10,846 bases of DNA from NCBI GenBank assembly GCA_022592435.1, contig JABYQS010000942.1, forward strand, positions 1 through 10,846, given 5' to 3'. A program made the position numbers and the translations under genes. The stretch comes from Cerioporus squamosus. Taxonomy: Eukaryota; Basidiomycota; Agaricomycetes; Polyporales; Polyporaceae. Under the pieces are notes generated by a model. The model was not told the origin of the DNA, did no database searches, and saw only the letters and a list, made by a program, of their open reading frames with translations. How positions within the stretch are numbered: the stretch's first letter is position 1; each line of letters opens with the position of its first letter. This document shows, in pieces, positions 1 to 7,756 of this stretch.

Positions 1-781
1 ATCGCTGCGCCGCCCGCGAACATGCTCTCACCGCTGTGCAGGAGCCTCCGTCGCCTGTCTGCCCGACGCCGTCGCGTCTTCTTCCTCCTTTCCCATGTGC
101 TCTTCTGTCTTCTCGCCGCTGCGCGAGGGTTTCCGGCTTGTGCACTCGAAGCTGCGAGTGCTTGAGGTGAGTCTGAATCCATTCGTGTTACGAGATTGAT
201 ACTCACCTTGCGTTAGCTCGGCGCCCTCCCGCACATGTTCAAGCCTCTCGACGGGTTCTGGCACCATCTGGCGATGTTCTCGAGCCCCGCTGTTCAATCT
301 TCGAACTATGTCTCGTCAAGCTCGTCGAGGTGGAGGCTGGGGAAGGAGGAGCGTCGAAAGTGCGACTGCACGGTTGAGGATTGGATGGGGGAATGCTGGA
401 AGAAGAGTTGTGAGTCCATTCGTCCTATCGCTACAGAGGGCAGCTCGAGACTTGCCCTGTCGCTGTGCGAGACGTCGCGCTTGGGGATGAGAGCCGCGGA
501 CCGACGCCGGCAGTGAGTTCGTTCCTCGGATTTGAGCGGAATGCGTTCGCGATAGCCGTGTCCGCCCTCGTCTCCCAGCACGCGCTGCTGAGAAGACGTT
601 GCGGCTCGTGAGTGCCCATCCGGGATGCTCTGCAAGTCGGACTTGGCAATGGGATGGTAAGCTCAGTATCTCATCTGCAGAGTGTCGCTACAGTGGCACT
701 CACGGATCCGCAATGCCAGTGCGGCTGGCATATCCGTCACTGCTTGAGACATGGCACGGCGAACTTGAGCGTCCGTCTTTT
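1..781. other. gene-poor stretch with recurring 5' splice-site-like motifs
   Basis: No reading frame here has a convincing protein composition or a coherent exon chain on either strand. What stands out is a recurring donor-like hexamer: GTGAGT at 167-172, 410-415 and 608-613 and GTAAGC at 657-662. The first three are followed within about 10 nt by related text (a CCAT.CG pattern). The sequence CTGCAAGTC at 630-638 recurs at 782-790, where a clearer tandem duplication begins. This may be the decayed left part of that array. It could also be a non-coding transcript or a pseudogene; nothing decides between these. Confidence 0.4.
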
Positions 782-1105
782 CTGCAAGTCCCGGTGCGTT
801 CCTGGCCGAGGTACGTGTCTGTTCGTGCTCTGAACGAGTTCGGTCGCGTGGAGACGCGGCTGCTGATGTCTCACACTCCAGGTCGAAGGCTTGACCCTGA
901 AGGCTCCCAGAGACGAAAAGGTGAGCGTCTCATAAATCTTGAGCACGCGCCTGTTCTTGAGACGGCGTCCCCTTCCCTTCCTGCACGTTCCAGCTCAATC
1001 CTGGCCAATTCAGGTGTCCGCTCGCGCCTACTTCAAATGCAGATCACCTCAAGTCGAAGAGCCGGTCCTGTAGGTTTCCAGAGGCGAAGAGGTGAGTCTC
1101 TCGTC
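782..1105 (+). repeat. degenerate tandem duplication, two units of about 170-200 bp
   Basis: Two stretches align end to end. The first (about 782-930) starts CTGCAAGTCCCGG and the second (about 981-1101) starts CTGCACGTTCCAG. Both continue with CCTGGCC and a GTGTC..TCG.GC block. After a spacer that is about 28 nt shorter in the second unit, both have GTCGAAG (882 and 1053), CCTG.AGG, CCAGAG.CGAA and AGGTGAG, ending in a donor-like GTGAGC (921-926) or GTGAGT (1092-1097). Offsets are 199 nt at the left end and 171 nt at the right. A weaker GTCGAAGG copy lies near 1322. Both units end on a splice-donor-like motif, so they may be duplicated exons, but no translation looks like a recognisable protein. 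Confidence 0.6.
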
Positions 1106-1875
1106 AACACGCACCGGAGAGTGAGGCCCGAGACGCTGCACGGAAGCTGCATGTCGCCTCCCGGACGCGCGTTATCGCATCCGATCTCCCGGGGCGTGTC
1201 CCGGCTTGCTCAGCCAGGCAGACAAGCAAGCCAAAGTCGCCTGTGCGTCTTGAGCATCGGCGGCGCGAGACGCGCTGCACAGGCTGTAGTGCTATGAGAG
1301 CGTCGTAGGTCGCGCGTCCTGGTCGAAGGGGTGTGCACCGCGAGTGTCCGGAGAGGTAGAACCTGTAGAATTGTCAGCACGGAGTCGTCAAGTAGCACGA
1401 AGCACACACCTGTGTAGACAGTCTCCGAATGCAGCTCCTTTTCCATGTCCCGAGCGGCATACAACGAACACAGAAGCTCCCTGTGCTCTTTAGAGCCCCC
1501 TGGACACCCAGACTTGCGGTTTATTTCTCTGGCAGTTCTGCGGTTAACCCGGCGTCTCTCGCGTAGCAGCACCGACGTCGACTGTGAATACAGAATGATG
1601 CTAGGTACATGCACGCCGTGACTACGCGTGTCGCCCCAGCTTGCGTGCGCAGCAGTCTGTATGTACGCGGATTCCGAGCGGACTCGCGTAACGGGCGAGC
1701 GCGATTCGCACCTGGGGTTGGAACGGGTTGGACGCGCGAGCCAGAGACGGAGGGAGCACGTACGGAGTATGAACTGCGTACCTGTGCGAACGCGCACCAG
1801 TCGAGTTGGGGTGTCGGCGACGTGGGCGAGAGGCGCGTAGTGCGGAGTGTTCTCTGCACGCGGGGCAGACGGGCG
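1106..1875. other. no gene recognised
   Basis: This stretch is GC-rich and open in several frames on both strands, as expected for high-GC DNA. Translations are dominated by Arg, Ser, Thr and Ala without hydrophobic periodicity. I see no exon chain, RNA gene or clear repeat apart from the weak third copy of the upstream tandem unit near 1322. Confidence 0.5.
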
Positions 1876-2170
1876 CGGGTGCCAGGGAGGAGACGGAGAC
1901 GAGGCAGAGAGCAGAGAGGACGGGCGGAGGCCAAGACGTACCCAGAGCACGCAGACGACCCGCGGCAGTGAGGCGGGCGAGCTTCACGGTGTCCTGTTGC
2001 GCGGGCAGGCAGGGCGGCTTCGGCGCTGTTGCCAAAACGGGCGTGCTCTCCGGCGCGGAAACGGGCAGCGACAGAGACGACAGCGCAGGGACGAGAGAGA
2101 GCGCGCAGCAGAGAGGGGCACAGAGAGCGACAGTGAGCGAGCAGAGACGAGCAGAGACGGAGACGGAGTT
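1876..2170. repeat. purine-rich low-complexity tract (GAGAC/CAGAG-rich)
   Basis: The plus strand is strongly enriched for A and G, with many overlapping GAGACG, CAGAGA and GAGCGC words, interrupted by a less biased stretch around 1975-2045. The complementary strand is therefore CT-rich. The tract lies about 200-500 nt upstream of the F-box start codon. It is best described as low-complexity, possibly promoter-distal sequence. The long open frames crossing it come from composition, not coding. Confidence 0.6.
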
Positions 2171-2250
2171 CCCAAGTACTCGTCACCGTCAAGGTTCGCA
2201 GGTGGCTGTGCGTGGGTACTTCGTCTGAGGTCGGATCGGGCATTCGAGAG

Positions 2251-2296
2251 TACTTACTTATGTATAGTACTTATCACTTACCTTTACTTACTTACC
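2251..2296. promoter_or_regulatory. cluster of ACTTAC motifs upstream of the F-box gene
   Basis: ACTTAC occurs at 2252-2257, 2276-2281, 2286-2291 and 2290-2295, with the related ACTTAT near 2269. On the minus strand each is GTAAGT, the consensus 5' splice site. The block is AT-richer than its surroundings and includes TATAG at 2263-2267, about 105 nt before the ATG. It may be part of the core promoter of the downstream gene, or a set of U1-like sites on the antisense strand. The motif density is seen; both functions are inference. Confidence 0.35.
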
Positions 2297-2312
2297 AGGA
2301 CCTGGCCCGCAC

Positions 2313-2341
2313 TGACCGGTACTGACCACGGCGACCGGTCA
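2313..2341. promoter_or_regulatory. ACCGGT inverted repeat just upstream of the F-box gene
   Basis: TGACCGGT at 2313-2320 is mirrored by ACCGGTCA at 2334-2341, giving perfect 8-bp arms with a 13-nt spacer. Each arm also contains the self-complementary ACCGGT. The dyad ends 30 nt before the start codon. This form suits a dimeric transcription-factor site or a 5'-UTR hairpin. No known factor is claimed. Confidence 0.4.
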
Positions 2342-2371
2342 ACCAAATTACATCTTGACCACCGCTCTGTC

Positions 2372-4392
2372 ATGATAGGCCTGGTCCAGCTTCCCCAAGA
2401 ACTACTGGTTGAACTTCTCAAGCATCTTGAACTTCTGGATCTGCTGCGTTGCAAGGCGGTAAGTAATCAAGATGATTTATCCGCGTCTCCGCAAGCCTGA
2501 CAAGCTTTAAGGTCTGCTCCATCCTGCGAGATGTCACCAACGATTCCCTCGAGCTGCAGTACCGAATCGAACTTGCTGCCGACGGCCTAGTCGACGGAGT
2601 CGGCTGCAATCTCTCGACTGCGGAGCGCCTTGCGCGGCTCCTCGAACTTCGCGCCCGATGGCATTACCTCGACTGGACCGATGTCAAGCCCATACGAGCA
2701 CCGGCGATGTGCCAGGCATACGAACTCGTCGACGGTGTCTTCGCGTCTTCCATGGGAATCGGCTTGTCCGGGTCGCGCCACCTCTCGTTGACATGGCTTC
2801 CGACTCGTGCGGAGGAGGGGAGGACGGTGGAGAGGGACGACCTTGGAGTGACGGTGCGGGATTTCGCGATCGACCCCTCGCAGGACTTGATGGCGCTGGT
2901 GATTGCGGACGAATTTGCAAGGTACGTCTTTGCACCATGACCCAGTATGTCGCGTTCCATCTTCCATTGGCCACGGGGCGAGGCTGCCTCGGTTCTCTCT
3001 CCCGGGGACATGCACGAACGCCTGGGCCCTTCCTGGCATGATCTTCCTCTACACCCCCGTGTCTGTTCTGTCTCTGTCTCTGAAGCTGTCCTTCACAATT
3101 GAAGCTTCAATATCCACCTTCGGACCATGAGCGAGAACAAGCCTCACCCGCGCGCAGCCAAAGCAGAACTTAAAGCCCCCATCCCGTTCCAAGTCGGCAA
3201 TTCCTTCATCCAAATCGTCGACGACATCGTCGGCACGTTCTTCTGGGTGCATGGGCCTGGACTGCTCATCTGGAACTGGCGTACGGGCAAGAACGTCGTC
3301 GTACGTCCACTCACCCTTGCCCAGCCCGTGTACTTACGTTTCTGCTGCAGCACTGCATAGGATTGGGCCTCCCAGCAGGCGCATACGACTTCGCGTTCCT
3401 CTCGAGCCGCGCGTTCATGCTCACCGTGGCGACGGGCTCGGGCTCGATCGAGCTGTATACCTTCTCCGGGGACGAGGATGCGCTCATCTCGCCCTCAGGC
3501 TCGTCCTCATCTCCATCTACACCCACTCCCTTCTCTCCTCCGCTCGCGCCGCAGCTCCAACTCCCATTTTTCTCTGCGCGTCGCCTCCCGACGCGGGTCG
3601 CAGAGCTCCTCCTGCCGCCCACGAAGCTTGGGCGTGACGTGCGGAAGGCGTTCACGCACTCGGGGCCCTTCGTCGGAAGGCCGACCCCCGGGCGCCCGTT
3701 CGAGACGTCTCCGGATGCGCGCGTGCACATGCTGACGCTGCACTACGGGGACCACGCGGGGATGTTTAACCTGTTCGTGCTGAACCGCTTCTTCCTGTCG
3801 CTTGTGCCGGCTAGCGTTGGCTCGAGAGAAAACTACACCGCTGTCGTGAAGCACTGGGACGAGTGGGGCGCAGAGAACACGCGCATGTTCGAGTGGTCCG
3901 TGCACTTCCACTGGTTGAGGTGCGCTGCTCGTCTGTCCTCTTGGCGTTATGCATCTGACGTGTACGTCAGGTACATACATGGAACCCGTGTCGTCTTCCC
4001 GCCAATCCCGGAGCGAGACCCGAATGCGACCGAGAGGGCGATTCTGGTGATGGACTTCAATGTCCATCCGAAGCGCACGGACGACCCCGGCCTGCATCTG
4101 TACCCCGCGCCGCAAGACAGCAACCGCTTGTGCATCGTCAACGAGCGCAGGATCGAGGCTGGCCCGGTCTTCGAGCAGCCGGTGGTCACTAGGCTTCCCT
4201 ATGCGGCCTCTACCAGGGTCGGTGTCAGCACTGTGGCGGACTACTCTGGATTTATGATTGACCACGAACGCTTGATCGGGATGAGGGTGAGTCTCTACGT
4301 GGTTGTCACGAAGCTTGCCGGATACTCAATATCCATCTACTACGCAGTCGGGCGAGGAGGGATATGTCGATCTGGACGTCTACAACTTCTAG
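2372..4392 (+). CDS. F-box domain protein, six exons (putative SCF substrate adaptor)
   Basis: Exons read 2372-2458, 2512-2921, 3105-3300, 3351-3919, 3971-4286 and 4348-4392, with all phases consistent and TAG at 4390-4392, giving 540 residues. Residues about 6-45 form an F-box: LPQELLVELLKHLE, then DLLRCKAV across the first junction and CSILRD. F-box proteins bind Skp1 and bring substrates to an SCF ubiquitin ligase in cytosol or nucleus. The rest follows the large basidiomycete-specific F-box family: an AERLARLLELRARWHYLDW block, beta-rich segments (IWNWRTGKNVV, FAFLSSRAFMLT) and a C terminus ending DLDVYNF. A Ser/Pro/Thr-rich linker lies at 278-295. The introns are 53, 183, 50, 51 and 61 nt; the first and fourth have CTGAC branch sites. 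Intron 2 (2922-3104) is unusually long and its acceptor is the least certain junction. The ATG was chosen because the F-box follows at once and position -3 is G. The upstream frame has no nearby stop, so the start is good but not forced. The substrate cannot be deduced. Confidence 0.88.
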
Positions 4393-5190
4393 TGGTTTTC
4401 GTTCGCGGCCTCGAGAACACCTCGGAGTGGAAGCGGCGCGGGAGCGAGGCATCGTTGCCGTCCGAGCGCGGCGCAGGCGAGATGCCGCTGTTGAGCAAGC
4501 GCGCAGTGCTCTCAGTGGCTCTCTCTCTCGTGGCCTGCGATTCTTCCTCTGTTGCAAGCAGTCGCATCGCTGTCACCGCCCTCCCGAGCCTCGACGTAAG
4601 TACGCGTGCCAAGCCGTGTATGCTGCTGTAATGCAGTTCGTGGTAAGTACACTCCTCATGTGTACTATCCTATCTCTCCGGATGCGCTCGATCGGAGACA
4701 CGGTGCCCTCATATGCTCACCAGGTGCAAAACCCGTTGTCCTCGATGCGCTCGAGAACAACGCATCCACTCAGAGTCATCGCCTTCGCTAATCCACCCCC
4801 GCTACGCCATAACTCCACTGGCTGCTCGACGGACTCAGTGGTGAGGCCGAGCTCATATCGGCTCTACCACACTCCCTCACGCCATCCACGCCCTCAATCG
4901 GCAGGGGCAACTCTGAGTGCAGCGGTTTCCCGCCTGCATGCTGCCACGCCATTCCCGCCGCCATCTATCGACGAGCGCAATACGCGAACCCCAACCTCGC
5001 AGCCAGATACCTCGCACCCCGCGCGTCAAGCATGCGTAAGACGCGCTCGGGACGACTCCGCCTCCCCCATGACAATTCCCGCGCTCGTGCTGGATCGGGA
5101 CGGCCTCGACTCACAGCGCAGAGCTTGTCTTGACGATTAGGACGGCCTTCACGAGCAGTACGCAGGCCTAGCTACCGTCGTTTGTTCCTA
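4393..5190. other. downstream of the F-box gene; no convincing gene
   Basis: A long plus-strand frame runs through this stretch, but its translation is Arg/Ser/Pro-rich without domain character. Two identical GTAAGTAC donor-like words lie at 4596-4603 and 4642-4649, with an acceptor-like TAATGCAG between them. The 12-mer GATGCGCTCGAT/GATGCGCTCGAG occurs near 4681 and 4744. No polyadenylation hexamer AATAAA is visible after the F-box stop. The 3' UTR of the F-box gene presumably takes up the first part. Confidence 0.4.
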
Positions 5191-5194
5191 CTAG

Positions 5195-5255
5195 TACTCA
5201 CCCTTACCCTCGAATCAAAGCTCCACCTCGACCGCCGTCGACCATCGCGTCCTGA
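5195..5255 (-). pseudogene. exon-intron module IV of the minus-strand array (decayed fragment)
   Basis: On the minus strand, an acceptor-like CACCTCAG is followed by a possible 44-nt exon (5251-5208) beginning GAC and ending GAGG. A donor-like GTAAGG follows at 5207-5202. Modules I to III show the same order: acceptor, very short exon, GT(A/G)AG donor. Only the short exon and its edges are recognisable, so this is the most eroded unit and the weakest assignment of the array. Confidence 0.25.
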
Positions 5256-5324
5256 GGTGTACTGGCAGACACGTCAGGGCCCGCATACCGCGAGCGAGAG
5301 GAAGCCTGATGCACCACGACCGCG

Positions 5325-5700
5325 CAACTGCTGTAGAGCTTGAGAGGTCTGTGCCAGGTGCGTCAATGGTGGACGTCGCCCCAAAGGAAGTGTACTGCTT
5401 ACGTGCGCTCTGGCAGCACTCAGCTGGCCGGACCTATACCTGCAGGAGGTTAGTTCAGAAGACGACGGCGTGGGTCGATGGGACTCACCATTACACATGT
5501 CACGAGCAAGCGCGCCGGCTCAGCGTGTGACGGCCACCTTGGTAGGTGGTGTCTCCGAGAAGGGGAGTGCAGCGGACGAGCACGACGGCGAGAGCAGATC
5601 TCGACTCACGCCGCACAAAGCGACGCGGGTATTGAGTCGACACGCTGGAAGTACTCTGGTCACCGAATCAGCAACCTGCGTACCCAGGTAGAAGCAAGAA
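5325..5700 (-). pseudogene. exon-intron module III of the minus-strand array
   Basis: On the minus strand there is a donor GTGAGT at 5488-5483 and a textbook short intron (5488-5440, 49 nt) with branch site CTAAC and acceptor CTGCAG. A possible 37-nt exon (5439-5403) follows, then a second donor GTAAGC at 5402-5397. After the second donor come a GACGCACCTGGC block and CTCTCAAGCTC, both shared with module I. Frames through the module are broken. I read it as a diverged tandem copy of module I, not an independent gene; a non-coding spliced transcript is the alternative. Confidence 0.35.
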
Positions 5701-5714
5701 GAGGAACACTCATG

Positions 5715-6120
5715 CGCATGGATCGCTCGACGACCCTGGGTACGTCAGCTGTGCACGGTGTCGCGAGCGAGCAGAACTCTCACTTACCCTCAGTGCTGCA
5801 TGTCCTGTCGCAACGGTAGCTTGGGTGAGGTCGGACGGCGACAACGACATGGGCTGACCACGCTCACCTCACGCACGAGCATCAGCCTCGAACGTCCGGA
5901 CATCTGCAAGGCTGCAAGGAGGTGAGTGAGTGGAAGAGTGCGGCGAGGACCAATGACAAGACTCAGAGCGCTTGGAGCTTGGAGGCAGCGGAGTGCATAC
6001 GGAAGAGACGATCAGGTCGGCTGGGAGGACAGCACGCCTGACACAATGTAGTAAGCAGTCCGTCATTTCTGTCCGCGCATGTCACTCATGCCTACCTTCC
6101 TAGCTCCGCGGCCACGGCAT
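5715..6120 (-). pseudogene. exon-intron module II of the minus-strand array
   Basis: On the minus strand this copy aligns with module I over its full length. A TCCTCCC.GCC stretch and CACTCACTCACCTCCTTGCAG (in the module I form, CGCTCACTCACC-TTGCAG) precede the donor GTGAGC at 5867-5862. A 63-nt intron (5867-5805) follows with a TCGTCGC-CGTC block inside it, then a 17-nt microexon (5804-5788) and the donor GTAAGT at 5787-5782. Downstream comes GTGCACAGCTGACGTACCC, matching GTGCACCGTCGACGTACCT of module I. The frame present in module I is interrupted, so this is probably a pseudogene copy. Confidence 0.4.
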
Positions 6121-6195
6121 CCGGCATCGTGTGCATATGCCAAGAGTGCGCTGTCGAGTATGTCAGCCACCGGCGGTCCTCCAGCAAAAGCACGA

Positions 6196-6723
6196 CTACG
6201 CATGGCAACCCGCCCACCACTCTCGGGAGCTTGACGAGAGTCCGCCAGGTACGTCGACGGTGCACAGCGCCGCAAAAGAGAAGGACTGCTCACTCACCTC
6301 TCTCAACGGCAACTTCTCAGGATCTGACAGTGAATGCTTGTAAGCTCTGACGGCGTCGGGCAACGGCGATGATGTGGGCGGACAGAACTCACCGCCACAC
6401 GCGTCATGCGGGAACACCAGCCCCGGATATATGGATGTCTCTGAAGTCTGCAAGGTGAGTGAGCGGAAGAGCATGAAGGTGAGGGCTGAAATCAGTGCAA
6501 GCAGCACGTCGAGCGCGGCATCGGGTACAGCGTCCTGCGTAGAGAACAGACGGTTAGCTTGGCCGGGAGGATAGGCAAGTATGACGAGCCTACGCACCAG
6601 AACCACGATGCCATGGACAGCGAGCAGGGAAGTGTGGACGACGGCGACACCAAGGGACTTGATGAGGAGGTGAGAGAGTGATGGGAGGAAGAGAGAAGAG
6701 GATGGGGTTACGCCCGAAAGCAC
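6196..6723 (-). CDS. module I: possible small hydrophobic membrane protein
   Basis: Reading from ATG at 6723 on the minus strand, a possible chain is exon 6723-6598, exon 6534-6393, microexon 6323-6298. The introns are 6597-6535 (CTAAC branch, CTACGCAG acceptor) and 6392-6324 (CTGTCAG acceptor). All phases agree, but both introns are multiples of three without stops, so an unspliced frame (175 residues to 6196) is equally open. The spliced product has two hydrophobic segments (residues about 10-42 and 49-65) and would be membrane-embedded. The 3' end is unresolved after the donor at 6297. No family is recognised. Tandem neighbours II-IV are decayed relatives. A TATA-like motif lies only 8 nt upstream of this ATG, which argues that the true start may be elsewhere. 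Confidence 0.35.
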   Translation of the reverse strand: MLSGVTPSSSLFLPSLSHLLIKSLGVAVVHTSLLAVHGIVVLVRRLVILAYPPGQANRLFSTQDAVPDAALDVLLALISALTFMLFRSLTLQTSETSIYPGLVFPHDACGGEFCPPTSSPLPDAVRAYKHSLSDPEKLPLREVSEQSFSFAALCTVDVPGGLSSSSREWWAGCHA

Positions 6724-6730
6724 CCCAGCT

Positions 6731-6737
6731 CATATAA
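6731..6737 (-). promoter_or_regulatory. TATA-like motif for the minus-strand array
   Basis: The minus strand reads TTATATG here, in an otherwise GC-rich setting and directly upstream of module I. If used, transcription would start about 30 nt or more downstream, inside what is modelled as the first coding exon. That conflicts with the ATG at 6723. Confidence 0.25.
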
Positions 6738-6739
6738 CC

Positions 6740-7127
6740 CCGACAAGCGAGGCAAGTCTACCCGTCGCTCCGCCCGGGACGCTGACGCCAAGTCCCGAGC
6801 TGCGCCGTGCGATGGGGACGCGTCATGCACGCTCGCTCGGGCCCCGCTGTGTCCTTGCGCTCTCGCGAGCATCGGGTGCAAAGTGTTGTTCTTCGCTTCG
6901 CACTCCTACTTGCGGGCCCACACCACGGTCCTGGTCCACGCTCCTCTGCCGACTGAGGCCAATACCGTCATACCTCCTGCCCGCGCGTCCGCTCATATCA
7001 GCCGCGTACGCTCTGGGGCGACCCACAGACGTGGATGCGAGCGCCGGCGGTGCTCCTTGAAACCCAAGGGTCTCTTGCCTGGGTTGCTATGCCTGCATGG
7101 CATTGTATGCCATCCTCTGGCCTAGAT
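6740..7127. other. no gene recognised; small inverted repeats
   Basis: No coherent coding frame is visible on either strand. Two short hairpin-capable elements are present: AACCCA at 7061-7066 paired with TGGGTT at 7080-7085, and ATGGCAT/ATGCCAT (7097-7103 and 7107-7113) around a 3-nt loop. Both lie just past the 3' end of the minus-strand remnant that stops at 7128. Confidence 0.4.
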
Positions 7128-7527
7128 TTACCTGTATGTAGCAGTGTAGTGAGTGTGTTGTCTGTGCTGTCTCTTTGCAATGCCATACAGTCCTGCAATT
7201 GAACCTTGAACTTGTGTGCCTGCTGTAGACATGTGAGAAGTCCCGCAAACTGAGCGCCATTTCTCAAGCTCATTTCGCTTATTCGTCGCTCCGTCCCACA
7301 TGCAAGAACAGCCTGACAAGCTCACCTGCTCGGAACTCTGGAAATAACTCTGCCTGGGAGCCGTGATCCTGGATGTGAACGACTGCAAATGCACGCGCCG
7401 TTGCCTTGAGCGAGCCGACCTCCTTCAGGGTCCACTTGATCGTGTTTGAACCACTCTGCTGGTACGCATGCGCATCGTCGCATGACTGCACGCTTGAGTC
7501 TACTCTCGATCTGTACTCTACAATCCA
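7128..7527 (-). pseudogene. two-exon coding remnant of unknown function
   Basis: On the minus strand the frame is open from 7527, just after a TAG, to 7326 and has a natural-looking composition, including SNTIKWTLKEVGSL and AFAVVHIQDHGS followed by ELFPEFRA. A donor GTGAGC at 7325 and an acceptor CTACAG before 7222 remove 103 nt. The frame is kept, and the second exon (7222-7128) encodes QVQGSIAGLYGIAKRQ and ends at TAA 7130-7128. Together this gives 98 residues without an in-frame ATG. It is therefore either an internal-to-terminal part of a gene whose 5' exons I could not find, or a truncated pseudogene. No family is recognised. The acceptor is a CAGCAG tandem, which would allow loss of one codon. 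Confidence 0.35.
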
Positions 7528-7583
7528 CTATATGACTGTCGACATGTATACCCATCCTGAGTGCTTGCTAAGCTACTAAGTAA

Positions 7584-7595
7584 CACTGATCAGTG
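7584..7595. repeat. 12-bp perfect palindrome
   Basis: CACTGATCAGTG is fully self-complementary. It stands alone in non-coding sequence between the minus-strand remnant and the tRNA-like element. It may be a protein-binding site, or chance. Confidence 0.4.
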
Positions 7596-7756
7596 GGCAC
7601 ACTGCGGCAAACTTGAGTGCGAAGTTGCGAAGGGTCTGGAAGGCAATTACTTATGATGCTTGGCATTGCAGTGTGTCACCGCTAATATGCGAAATGGTGG
7701 GAACGTGTGTGCAGCGGAAGCCGGAAGGCTCGGATGCCAGAACCTTCAAGTTCAGT

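Noticed and set aside
599..1297. 232-codon plus-strand open frame over the tandem duplication
   Set aside because: The two duplicated units are 171-199 nt apart with a 28-nt length difference, so they are not read in a consistent repeated frame. The composition is not protein-like.
1210..2243. Long minus-strand open frames of about 240 codons (1210-1950 and 1521-2243)
   Set aside because: They overlap in different frames across GC-rich and purine-rich DNA. Translations are Arg/Ser/Pro-rich with no domain features, as expected where stops are rare by composition.
2587..3039. 150-codon minus-strand frame across F-box exon 2 and intron 2
   Set aside because: It is a shadow frame without splice structure, and it crosses a plus-strand intron boundary.
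3507..4265. 252-codon minus-strand frame antisense to the F-box gene
   Set aside because: It is a shadow of the high-GC coding exons. The plus strand gives a complete family-consistent protein.
4364..5140. 258-codon plus-strand frame after the F-box gene
   Set aside because: It starts inside the last F-box exon in another frame and is low in hydrophobic residues. Donor-like and acceptor-like words inside it are not respected.
7097..7113. Perfect 7-bp hairpin ATGGCAT-TGT-ATGCCAT as a terminator
   Set aside because: There is no U-run, and this kind of terminator is not expected in a fungal nuclear genome. Arms this short can arise by chance.
7381..7470. Cytochrome P450 I-helix in the minus-strand remnant (SNTIKWTLKEV)
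   Set aside because: It has only a loose resemblance to the threonine-containing helix. The acidic-Thr pair is absent, and nothing downstream matches the ExxR or haem-binding motifs.
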